From positions 2,170,001 to 2,234,000 of the forward strand of contig NZ_CP143258.1 of NCBI RefSeq assembly GCF_036320655.1: a stretch of DNA of 64,000 nt. The letters run 5' to 3'. This DNA comes from Porphyromonas pogonae. GTDB taxonomy: Bacteria; Bacteroidota; Bacteroidia; Bacteroidales; Porphyromonadaceae. Positions 45,453 to 53,183 of this stretch are shown piece after piece. The notes under the pieces were generated by a model. That model was not told the origin of the DNA. It did no database searches and worked only from the letters and a program-made list of their open reading frames with translations. Position numbers and translations under genes: made by a program. Position 1 is the first letter of the stretch. Every line of letters starts with the position of its first letter.

Positions 45453-46732
45453 AACCTAAAACAAAACTTCAAAAGCAAGTCGCCGAACAAAGTAAGCGAC
45501 TTGCACCAATTACCCAAAGACAGAAAGATTGGGCATTTCAAAACTGTTTTGACCTGCAAGCCCGACGACTGAAAAGCGGCAAGCTAACCTGTTTGGAATG
45601 CGGACACTCGTGGAAAGGTGGACACGTTTTAGCAGAGAGCATTTGCGGTTGCACGTGTCCGAATTGCGGAACAGAGTTAAAGGTAATCAATAGCCAAAAA
45701 CAGACTTTTAAGTATGCCGAGTACTTTGGAATGATAACCGTTTGCGGTGGCTTTCAAGTCTTGCGTTATTTCTTTTTAGAGAAACATTGTCAAGTAGGTA
45801 ATCCGGCACGTCTGTTTTGTCGCGAAGTGGTGCAACATTGGATAACACCAAGCGGAAAATGTGAGATAATGGCACGGTCGAGAAATATGAGTATATTTTA
45901 TTACGATGTTTGGAATTGGACGTCAGAACTTGAAATACGCCGTGAACATCATTCACAACATATTTCGCCCGTAGCAGTTTATCTACATAAACGTTATATT
46001 CCCGAAGTGAAACGCAACGGATTTAAAGGAAATTTTCATCGCTTATCGCCCCGAACACTGTTTTGCAACATCCTTTCGGATAGTCGAATGGAAACCTTAT
46101 TGAAAGCGGAACAATACGATTTATTACGTCACTTTTCGGTTAGACGTTCACAAAGCCTTGATGATTATTGGGCAAGTATTAAGATTTGCATCCGTAATAA
46201 GTACACAGTAACTGATGTATCACTTTGGTGCGACTATGTGGATTTGTTGCGATTTTTCGGGAAAGATGTGCAGAACGCAAAATTTGTATGTCCGATTGAT
46301 TTAAAAGCCGAACACGACCGTTGGATGAAAAAGAAAAAGGCGTGGCAAGAACGCCAAAAGCGTGAAGAAGAGCGAAAACGCTTGTTGAAAAATGAACAAG
46401 CGTATCAAGAACTGAAAGCAAAATTTATCGGATTGGAATTTTCGGAAGGTAGTTTGTACATTCGTGTTTTGAAAGATGTAAACGAGTTTTACGAAGAAGG
46501 AAACGCCCTTAAACATTGCGTATTTACGAACGAATACTTTTTGAAACCCGACACACTTGTTTTTACTGCACAAATAAACGGCAAACGAATTGAAACGGTG
46601 GAAGTTTCGTTAGAAACCTTGAAAGTTATTCAATCACGTGGCGTTTGCAACGTAAATACCGAATATCACGAACAAATTATTTCACTTGTAAATCGTAACG
46701 CACACCTTATCCGAAAGCGGATGACGGCTTGA
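45449..46732 (+). CDS. PcfJ-like protein with zinc-ribbon
   Basis: A 427-aa protein. Residues 35-80 hold two CxxC-type pairs (LTCLECGHSW and CTCPNCGTEL), a probable zinc ribbon. The C-terminal half has the PcfJ signature around HCVFTNEYFLKPDTLVFTAQ and RIETVEVSLETLKVIQSRG, preceded by a charged coiled stretch (RQKREEERKRLLKNEQAYQE). Its start overlaps the PcfK-like stop. PcfJ proteins are tied to conjugative elements, but their activity is not established. Confidence 0.75.
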   Translation: MKPKTKLQKQVAEQSKRLAPITQRQKDWAFQNCFDLQARRLKSGKLTCLECGHSWKGGHVLAESICGCTCPNCGTELKVINSQKQTFKYAEYFGMITVCGGFQVLRYFFLEKHCQVGNPARLFCREVVQHWITPSGKCEIMARSRNMSIFYYDVWNWTSELEIRREHHSQHISPVAVYLHKRYIPEVKRNGFKGNFHRLSPRTLFCNILSDSRMETLLKAEQYDLLRHFSVRRSQSLDDYWASIKICIRNKYTVTDVSLWCDYVDLLRFFGKDVQNAKFVCPIDLKAEHDRWMKKKKAWQERQKREEERKRLLKNEQAYQELKAKFIGLEFSEGSLYIRVLKDVNEFYEEGNALKHCVFTNEYFLKPDTLVFTAQINGKRIETVEVSLETLKVIQSRGVCNVNTEYHEQIISLVNRNAHLIRKRMTA

Positions 46733-46752
46733 TGTTTTCATTTTTTCTGACT

Positions 46753-46790
46753 GCCCCGAAAGTTTTTCGTGAACTTTCGGGGCTTCTTTT
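46753..46790 (+). terminator. Terminator after the PcfJ-like gene
   Basis: GCCCCGAAAGTT (46753-46764) pairs with AACTTTCGGGGC (46772-46783), followed by TTCTTTT. Confidence 0.88.
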
Positions 46791-46891
46791 CTTTGGGGAA
46801 AAGGCAAACAAAGAAAAGAAGGAAAAGAAATTTGCCGAGATGGACTGGATTTTAACAAAGTTATAAACTTTGCGGAAAACAGATTTTAGTC

Positions 46892-46926
46892 AAAAAGCCC
46901 CTACATATCACATGTAAGGGCTTTTC
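46892..46926 (-). terminator. Terminator of the tra operon
   Basis: AAAAGCCCCTACAT and ATGTAAGGGCTTTT form an imperfect stem (one bulge) with A- and T-runs on both sides, so it can work in both directions. It lies 42 bp after the traQ stop. Confidence 0.75.
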
Positions 46927-46967
46927 CATAATTTATTTAATTTTCATGTATGAAACAATTTGGGATA

Positions 46968-47417
46968 TCACTCCCTTTTATCTTCATCTTTTGCATTAAA
47001 CTGAAACTCCAACTTCCTTTCATTTCCGAAACTATCTTCCACAACCACTTCAAACTGCTGACTATCGTCTGAGCGTGAAGTGTAGTACAATCGGAACTCT
47101 TTATCCGGTAATGGATAGCGGTCATTAGGCAGAAAAACATCTCCATCTTTTCCTAATTGCAACTCGCCGTATCCTTCACTTTGGAAATAACGAATGGTAT
47201 AACGATTATCGGCAAAGTTCCCTGTTTCGATTAAGGTGCATCTAACTTCGACAGTTTCGTTTTGTTTGATGTCTTTACGCACCGGCATCGTGCGAATATC
47301 GAATTCGTAAGCCTGTTGAATATCCAATTTACTATCACAAGCAGATAGACAAAACCCGGCAATGAGTAGCACTCCCACTACCCAAATATCTTTAAGTAAT
47401 TTCTGTTTTATTTTCAT
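46968..47417 (-). CDS. traQ: Conjugal transfer lipoprotein TraQ (DUF3872)
   Basis: A 149-aa lipoprotein (lipobox FCLSAC near residue 27) with the DUF3872 core: LDIQQAYEFDIRTMPVRKDI, ETVEVRCTLIETG and YTIRYFQSEGYGELQL. It is the last gene of the transfer operon, as in CTnDOT. It likely sits at the outer membrane as part of the mating apparatus. The usual traP primase gene between traO and traQ is missing here. Confidence 0.85.
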   Translation of the reverse strand: MKIKQKLLKDIWVVGVLLIAGFCLSACDSKLDIQQAYEFDIRTMPVRKDIKQNETVEVRCTLIETGNFADNRYTIRYFQSEGYGELQLGKDGDVFLPNDRYPLPDKEFRLYYTSRSDDSQQFEVVVEDSFGNERKLEFQFNAKDEDKRE

Positions 47418-47482
47418 TTTTATTTCTTTTTTGTTTGTTGATTTTACTTTTGTAAAGTTTCCCTTTATGGAGATTTATAGAG

Positions 47483-48052
47483 CTATAAAATAAGCCTTAT
47501 CCCCGTTTGCAAAGAAGGTCTGAACATCTCCACATCACTTCCCCACAACACATTGCATTTCCCTTTTACGAAAAGCACAAGATTGTCGATTACAAACACA
47601 TCTAATGCCAAGTGATAAGCACCGCCGTAAACAAATCGGTCTCGTGTCAATAGTGTTGCACCGTCGGACAAAAGCTTTTCATTTCGATTAACCGTTTCAT
47701 AACCTGTAACGGCAGTAATTCCGGTATTGAGCAATACGTTCTTTCCTGCATCGGAAAAGAGATTTAAGAGATAACCGCCTTCAAAAACAACCGTTTCGGA
47801 AGGGATTTGCATTTCACGATAAGCAAAATGCTTTTTCGCATATTCCAATCCAAACAACCATTGATTAGCTCGTTTGTGATTAATCGTCATCGCCATTTCC
47901 AAATTGAAATTACCGTTTTCAAACAGCTTGCTTTCCGTAATCGGAACACCTGCGGATAATTGCAATCCACGTTGTCCGGGAATAAGCCGTTGAGCGTGTG
48001 ATGCAGTAACTATCGCCACCGTCATCACGAAAAATAAAAGTATCCGTCTCAT
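47483..48052 (-). CDS. traO: Conjugal transfer protein TraO
   Basis: A 189-aa exported protein with a signal peptide (ending at SHAQR) and an outer-membrane-like beta-rich body ending in a terminal hydrophobic strand (LQTGIRLIL). RLIPGQRGLQLSAGVP matches the TraO family of Bacteroidota transposons. It shares its first base with the traN stop. Its role is probably in the outer-membrane part of the channel. Confidence 0.85.
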   Translation of the reverse strand: MRRILLFFVMTVAIVTASHAQRLIPGQRGLQLSAGVPITESKLFENGNFNLEMAMTINHKRANQWLFGLEYAKKHFAYREMQIPSETVVFEGGYLLNLFSDAGKNVLLNTGITAVTGYETVNRNEKLLSDGATLLTRDRFVYGGAYHLALDVFVIDNLVLFVKGKCNVLWGSDVEMFRPSLQTGIRLIL

Positions 48053-48972
48053 CAGAATTTCAGTTTTAAGTTATCGATGTTTTTCGCACGGATTAAATCT
48101 TCGTTCTCTACGATAAAGGTCTGATGGCGACCGCCGTTTTGTTCAAAGAGCGTTACTTCCAATACTTTATCATCCGGCAAAGTGAACTGTTCCAATGTAA
48201 ATATCGAACGTTGTGTTTGCAATCCGCCGATACGGATAACATCGTTATAGGCTCTCAATGGTTGTAGAACTTGTTCTTGAATGGCGGTACGTTTGGCTAT
48301 TTTTTTATCGACCACCTTAAACGTGATAAAGTCGATGTTGTACGGCATTTCACTTTGGTTTTTCATTTGTAAGTGAAAGTACAGAAGTCCGTTGTGCGAA
48401 TACAGTCCACGTAACAGAAACTGAATACCGAACTTTTTCGAGCCGATATGTTTGATTTCACTGCGGTTGTTTTGCCAAATGGTTTTCATTATCAGCTTGA
48501 CCAACACGGGCGATTGATTACCCAATTCCTTGAAATAAATATCGGCTTTGTTGGTGGGCAAATTGTTCGTACCCGAATGCAAAAAATCCTGCATTTCGAT
48601 ATTCAGGCGTTCCGGTTCTTCGGCATATTTTACATTGAAACTGTAATAACTACCGTCATCACAAATAACCGAAAGATTGGTTTCCGTTTCAAAATCACGC
48701 ACGGCAGCCTTTACGCGAAGTACGTTGTCGGCATCTTCCGCTTTCCCTGCAATAATGTTACTGCTTCCCAAATCAACGTAACGGATTTGAGCGGGAAAAA
48801 TCAGATGAACGGTTTTCTCGAACGTGATTTGCAAGCCGTAAGGCAACACTACTCTTCCGTTAGGAATGGAACGGCTCATACCTTGATACAGGTCGCCCGA
48901 GCCGATTTGGGCGTTAGCAAGAAAACTTCCTGCCAATAAAATGGTAGATAAAAATAGTTGTTTAATTTTCAT
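48052..48972 (-). CDS. traN: Conjugal transfer protein TraN (DUF4138, VirB9-like)
   Basis: A 306-aa exported protein: signal peptide (to about residue 21), then RVVLPYGLQITFEKTVHLIFPAQIRYVDLGS, the family signature, and FGIQFLLRGLYSHNGLLYFHLQMKN near the middle. By analogy TraN plays the VirB9 role in the outer-membrane core complex. It lies 30 bp behind traM in the usual order. Confidence 0.88.
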   Translation of the reverse strand: MKIKQLFLSTILLAGSFLANAQIGSGDLYQGMSRSIPNGRVVLPYGLQITFEKTVHLIFPAQIRYVDLGSSNIIAGKAEDADNVLRVKAAVRDFETETNLSVICDDGSYYSFNVKYAEEPERLNIEMQDFLHSGTNNLPTNKADIYFKELGNQSPVLVKLIMKTIWQNNRSEIKHIGSKKFGIQFLLRGLYSHNGLLYFHLQMKNQSEMPYNIDFITFKVVDKKIAKRTAIQEQVLQPLRAYNDVIRIGGLQTQRSIFTLEQFTLPDDKVLEVTLFEQNGGRHQTFIVENEDLIRAKNIDNLKLKF

Positions 48973-49002
48973 TGTTGTTGTTTTTTTTGATTTGTAATTA
49001 AC

Positions 49003-50397
49003 TTATTTATTGTCTGTTAGATAAAGCAAATGTCCGCTTTTAAGCGTTACTTTTACTTCCCGCATTTTTTTGTTAATGTATTGCGATGCACCCTGCATTA
49101 CACCCTTTCCTGCATCGGCAGCCAATTGTTGTCCTGCGGATGAATTAAACGTGAAACTCGTTCCTGCCGATTGTCCCATTCCGGCAACGACTTCCTTCAC
49201 GGCGTTCATCTCTTCGTGATTGGGAATAAAGATACCCTGCTGTCCGTCCATATCATACGCCGAGAGATTGACGCCGATAATTCGCCCTTGTTGCTCAATG
49301 CTTGTTACGGAAAGGGTTAAGCGATTACCTTGTATTTTGGCAATGGCGGTCAAGAGTTTGTTTTTCGGAAGGTGCAGATTGGCTACCCGTGCCGTTTCCA
49401 ACAGACGTAAACGAACAGCTTCGCCGTCTTTTATGGTTATCGTTTCATGAACCGATACTTTCAGCGTGTTTTTATCCAAGCCTTCATTGATATTATTCGT
49501 ACCGGAAAAGAAATAGCGATTACGCTCTTGTAATTGTTCAGCCATAAACACGCTGTCCGGTACTTCTTGATAAAGTGACGAAACCACGTTTTTCATTTCG
49601 GGCAGTACGGTAAATGTCGGCTCTTTGGTTTTGGCTTCCGCTTTGGTGTGAGCATTAGGCAACGGCTCGTCCATTTCTCGCTCAACGGCAGTTTCAAAAG
49701 GATTTGTTGTTGCCGTTTGCTGATTTTGCGGCATATATTTGGCAGCCAACTGATACGACTTTTCCATTAAAGCGATGTGGTCGTCTTCTTCATTTTTACT
49801 CTCTTCCAACTCGATAAGCTTGTCACGAAGTTCCGTTACTTCTCGCCATAACTCTTCCTTTTCAGGGTCGTGAGCAGGCGGCTCGTTAAATGCTTGCAAC
49901 ATCCGGGTAGTTTCTTGATATTGATTGACCGATTTTAACATAGGGTCGTCGTTGTCGGTTTTGTATGCCGATAAAGCTTCGTTCCTGTTTTCGCTTTCAC
50001 GGTCGAAATAATCGTACAAACTGCCAATCATTCCTTGTTGATTTTTCTCTTTTTCTTCGTCTGTACCAAGTGTATAGGCTTTCAGTTTATCGTCGGGTAA
50101 GTCGAGATTGGATGCTTGCGGAATATCGTCGTTCAATCCGATTTGCTCTTCCGCTTTTTTCTTTTCATCCGATGACGGCTTAAAAACAAGCCACATAAAC
50201 AGAACGAAAAGAATACCCATTGCACTGAAAACAATTGCCTTTTTTAGTTTCTCTTTATCTTGTGGCGACAATTGTTTAACGATGTCTCTTTTGTCGGGTT
50301 TGTCTTGTTTTCCGCTGTTTTCTTGTTCTTCTTGCGTCGAATGAGCGGTCTGTTCCGGTGGAAGGATTTCTTGACTTTGTTCTTTTTCATTTTTCAT
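49003..50397 (-). CDS. traM: Conjugal transfer protein TraM (VirB10-like)
   Basis: A 464-aa protein with a charged cytoplasmic start (residues 1-50), one membrane helix (about 53-68), a long Glu/Gln-rich periplasmic stalk and a C-terminal globular domain (LKVSVHETITIKDGEAVRLRLLETARV, VNLSAYDMDGQQGIFIPN). The layout equals VirB10, linking inner and outer membranes. Position between traL and traN agrees. Confidence 0.88.
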   Translation of the reverse strand: MKNEKEQSQEILPPEQTAHSTQEEQENSGKQDKPDKRDIVKQLSPQDKEKLKKAIVFSAMGILFVLFMWLVFKPSSDEKKKAEEQIGLNDDIPQASNLDLPDDKLKAYTLGTDEEKEKNQQGMIGSLYDYFDRESENRNEALSAYKTDNDDPMLKSVNQYQETTRMLQAFNEPPAHDPEKEELWREVTELRDKLIELEESKNEEDDHIALMEKSYQLAAKYMPQNQQTATTNPFETAVEREMDEPLPNAHTKAEAKTKEPTFTVLPEMKNVVSSLYQEVPDSVFMAEQLQERNRYFFSGTNNINEGLDKNTLKVSVHETITIKDGEAVRLRLLETARVANLHLPKNKLLTAIAKIQGNRLTLSVTSIEQQGRIIGVNLSAYDMDGQQGIFIPNHEEMNAVKEVVAGMGQSAGTSFTFNSSAGQQLAADAGKGVMQGASQYINKKMREVKVTLKSGHLLYLTDNK

Positions 50398-50408
50398 AGT
50401 TATTGATT

Positions 50409-50681
50409 TTAGGTAGTTGATTGTTCAAATTTTTCTGTCTGATACAAACTGTCTTTCAGTATCGGTGTATCTATCAGTTCCGGCACGTCTTGTTTGATTA
50501 TTTCGGTCTGTTCCGTTTTTTCGGTTTTCTTTTCAGGAATAAACATCGGTATAATCAATCCGATACAACTGATAAAATAAATACTGCACACGGTTATCAG
50601 AATTACTCGTCGCTGACGCATAGTCAGTCGTTCGCACCCTGCTTTAAGCCACAAGTGCAATCTCAAATAGGCTCGCTTCAT
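50409..50681 (-). CDS. traL: Conjugal transfer protein TraL (DUF3989)
   Basis: A 90-aa protein with a basic N-terminus (residues 1-25), one membrane helix (about 27-48) and an acidic tail. Size, layout and position between traK and traM match TraL of CTnDOT-type elements. It overlaps the traK stop by 4 bp. Its exact role is unknown. Confidence 0.8.
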   Translation of the reverse strand: MKRAYLRLHLWLKAGCERLTMRQRRVILITVCSIYFISCIGLIIPMFIPEKKTEKTEQTEIIKQDVPELIDTPILKDSLYQTEKFEQSTT

Positions 50682-51301
50682 CGCTTTATGGTTTGAATGT
50701 CTTGATTTTGCAATACAACGAAACGTTCCAAGGTAAACCCTTGCGGATTATTGTCGGAGCGCACCGAATTAATCAGTTCGCAATCGGTTATAAGCGAACG
50801 TTCCGTGATGTTGCTTTGACGAATAATGTATTGCCGAGCAAATGTTTTTGCTCTGTAAGGATAGCTCTCGAAGTTGCACACGATGCTGTCTATTTCGATG
50901 CGTTGATTGATATTTCCCGAAATTATTCGTGTGAAATACCCTTTTTCCATTAAATCTTTATAGTAATTGTATGCAGACTTGTCGGCAAGCATAAAGGCAC
51001 GTTTCATATTGCTTTCAATGGCATTTTTGTCGGGTGCAACGGTAAAAAAGAGTTCGTGAAAACGTCTTATGTGTTCCCTTGCTTCTACCGGACGATTGGC
51101 TTCCGCATTTTGTGAAAGTGCCAATATCAACGATTTTCCGTTGTCCAACACATATACTTTTTCTCGTTGTTTTTCGGCAAAGCTGTATGATTGATAGAGT
51201 GCGTATCCGCAGACACACAAGCAGAGAACAACAAAAATCAATGCGTACAAGCGTATCTGCTTGAAGGATGTTTCGATGTTTTTTAATGATTTGAATTCCA
51301 T
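50678..51301 (-). CDS. traK: Conjugal transfer protein TraK (VirB8-like)
   Basis: A 207-aa protein with one membrane helix (about residues 17-37) and a periplasmic domain. EFKSLKNIETSFKQIRLYAL and REHIRRFHELFFTVAPD with YYKDLMEKGYFTRIISGN are typical of TraK. It would act as the VirB8-type scaffold of the channel. A 14-bp inverted repeat separates it from traJ. Confidence 0.87.
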   Translation of the reverse strand: MEFKSLKNIETSFKQIRLYALIFVVLCLCVCGYALYQSYSFAEKQREKVYVLDNGKSLILALSQNAEANRPVEAREHIRRFHELFFTVAPDKNAIESNMKRAFMLADKSAYNYYKDLMEKGYFTRIISGNINQRIEIDSIVCNFESYPYRAKTFARQYIIRQSNITERSLITDCELINSVRSDNNPQGFTLERFVVLQNQDIQTIKR

Positions 51302-51315
51302 AATATTAGTTTTTT

Positions 51316-51372
51316 GTGGACAAGTAAACGGATTGTCAAGGATTTTTCCCTTTACGCAGTTTACTTGTCCAC
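51316..51372. repeat. Perfect 14-bp inverted repeat between traJ and traK
   Basis: GTGGACAAGTAAAC (51316-51329) and GTTTACTTGTCCAC (51359-51372) form a perfect stem around 29 nt. A related pair lies on the other side of traJ. Confidence 0.85.
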
Positions 51373-51387
51373 TTGTTTGTTTTTGGG

Positions 51388-52422
51388 TTATCTCTTTTTA
51401 AGCATTCCGCGAATGCGTCCGGCAACATTTCCTGCCACTGCACCGCCTGCCGCAGCCGTCGCTTTTCCGCCTGTTACGGCTTTGTTTCCGGCATGTTTTG
51501 CCTGTTCACTCAGGTTTTTGCTGTAATTGCCCATACCACCGCCTGCTTCGATAATCCATCCTGCTATGGTGGGTACGGTAAAATAACCCACGATACCGAT
51601 AAGAAAGAAAACGATGTAATACCAATTGCTTCCATCGGCAATAAAGTTAGGGTCTTCCAACATGGCGATGTCTTTTTGTAGCATTAACACCTGTATTTTT
51701 GTCAAAAGAGCAGTCAAGATACTACTCACAGGCAACCACAAATAGACGGAAATATATCTGCTGAACCAAGCCGTTATTGAACCGCCCAATCCATCCCACA
51801 TACCAATGGCAAATACAATTGGTCCTAAAATGGATAGGACAATCAAAAAGAAAGTTCGAACCGTGTCGATGACTAATCCCGCAGCTTGATATAAAAGTTC
51901 CAACAGTTCATAGACCTTTTCCATCATCCATTTTTTGGTATTGTAAGCTGCTCTTTCAGCATACATTCCCGCAATGGTAACTGCATCGGATACACCGATG
52001 ATTCCCATTTCTTCGATTTTCTCGTCCCATTTGGCTTGGTCTTCCAAATATGCCGTTTCGGGATTTCGCAAGAGTGCTTCGTATTGCAAATCATCTCGTT
52101 TCTGTTTCAATGTCTGTACTTCACTGTTTTGCTGTTTTACCATCTGTTCCGTGCCTTTTACTATCGGACTTAATACGGCATTGATACTTCCCAAAACCAA
52201 CGGCGAGAAAAACAGGATGCACAATCCCAATGCAAAAGGTCGTAGCAAGGGATACACGTCAATGGGTTCGGCACGTGCCAACGATGCCCATACTCGCATC
52301 GCGATGTAAAATAACGCACCCAATCCCGCAATTCCTTTGGCTACACCCGTCAATTGTGATGATAAGGGTATCATCTCGTTGTACGTTGTACGTAACAATT
52401 CGTGTAGGCTGTTAAAATCCAT
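51388..52422 (-). CDS. traJ: Conjugal transfer protein TraJ (VirB6-like)
   Basis: A 344-aa polytopic membrane protein with about six helices, matching TraJ: LHELLRTTYNEMIPLSSQLTG at the start, then GLGALFYIAMRVWASLARAEPIDVYPLLRPFALGLC, and a Gly/Ala-rich C-terminal tail (AAAGGAVAGNVAGRIRGML). It should form the inner-membrane translocation unit like VirB6. It is the only tra gene here with long non-coding gaps and repeats on both sides. Confidence 0.88.
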   Translation of the reverse strand: MDFNSLHELLRTTYNEMIPLSSQLTGVAKGIAGLGALFYIAMRVWASLARAEPIDVYPLLRPFALGLCILFFSPLVLGSINAVLSPIVKGTEQMVKQQNSEVQTLKQKRDDLQYEALLRNPETAYLEDQAKWDEKIEEMGIIGVSDAVTIAGMYAERAAYNTKKWMMEKVYELLELLYQAAGLVIDTVRTFFLIVLSILGPIVFAIGMWDGLGGSITAWFSRYISVYLWLPVSSILTALLTKIQVLMLQKDIAMLEDPNFIADGSNWYYIVFFLIGIVGYFTVPTIAGWIIEAGGGMGNYSKNLSEQAKHAGNKAVTGGKATAAAGGAVAGNVAGRIRGMLKKR

Positions 52423-52436
52423 ATTATTAGTTTTTA

Positions 52437-52528
52437 GTGGATGAGTTTACAAGTAAACAAGATACGATTATCCTTATTTTCAGCATTTTGTCTATCGCTT
52501 TGACCCGTTTACTCGTCAACTTGTTTAC
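52437..52528. repeat. Imperfect inverted repeat between traI and traJ
   Basis: GTGGATGAGTTTACAAGTAAAC (52437-52458) and GTTTACTCGTCAACTTG (52507-52523), which is followed by another GTTTAC (52523-52528). The left arm itself contains the palindrome GTTTACAAGTAAAC. The words match those of the repeat at 51316. Confidence 0.75.
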
Positions 52529-52534
52529 TTTTAT

Positions 52535-53164
52535 TTACCAAAATCTATGTTCATCCATACCGTAAAGTTCCTGTACACGACGAGTATCGTCTTTTTTCTT
52601 GGCACGAACGTAGCTTACTGAGATGTTTTTGCGAGTGTAATAGGATGTGATTGCTTTGTACTCTTTTACCTGTTCATAGATAGCGTTAATCATATCCATA
52701 CGTTCCTTGTCGTTCATCGAGAAAGAACCATTTTGCACTATGGATTTCAACTCTTTGATTGACTCGCCGCTCAATTCAAGCAATCGGGCATAACCCGATG
52801 CCATCGCAGCAAGTTCGGTTGGACGAAAGTTGGTGTCGGAAAGCATTCGTTTGTAAGCATCCACGTAAATTCCCGTGATGTCGCCCACCATAACCAATGT
52901 TTCCTTTACCTTGTAAGCATCGCCGATTAAGTTGTTTACTTTTTTAAGGGCATCATAATACTTTTTGGTGTCGTTGTAGAGTTTTTCCACTTCTTTAAAC
53001 CCGTTCAGGGTGTTTTTTACGGTTTTACTTGCCGTGGCTATCTCTTTAACCGAGTTGGCGATATTACCTGCAAAGTTACCCGGGTCGGTTACCACCCATT
53101 GGGCGTTGGCTGTCCCGAAACAAAGAGCAAAAGCCAATAGAATAAGAGAAAGTTTCGCTTTCAT
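52535..53164 (-). CDS. traI: Conjugal transfer protein TraI (DUF4141)
   Basis: A 209-aa exported protein; ATG 53164 is chosen because it begins the signal peptide MKAKLSLILLAFALCFGTAN. The longer frame up to 53263 would run into traG. The body is helical (EIATASKTVKNTLNGFKEVEKLYNDTKKYYDALKKV), as in VirB5-type pilus-tip proteins. DUF4141 is the matching family. It lies 20 bp after the traG stop. Confidence 0.85.
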   Translation of the reverse strand: MKAKLSLILLAFALCFGTANAQWVVTDPGNFAGNIANSVKEIATASKTVKNTLNGFKEVEKLYNDTKKYYDALKKVNNLIGDAYKVKETLVMVGDITGIYVDAYKRMLSDTNFRPTELAAMASGYARLLELSGESIKELKSIVQNGSFSMNDKERMDMINAIYEQVKEYKAITSYYTRKNISVSYVRAKKKDDTRRVQELYGMDEHRFW

Positions 53165-53183
53165 GATGATAATTTTTAAAAGG

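Noticed and set aside
46937-47146. 69-aa minus-strand frame at the end of traQ
   Set aside because: It overlaps the traQ gene in another frame and has no supporting signal.
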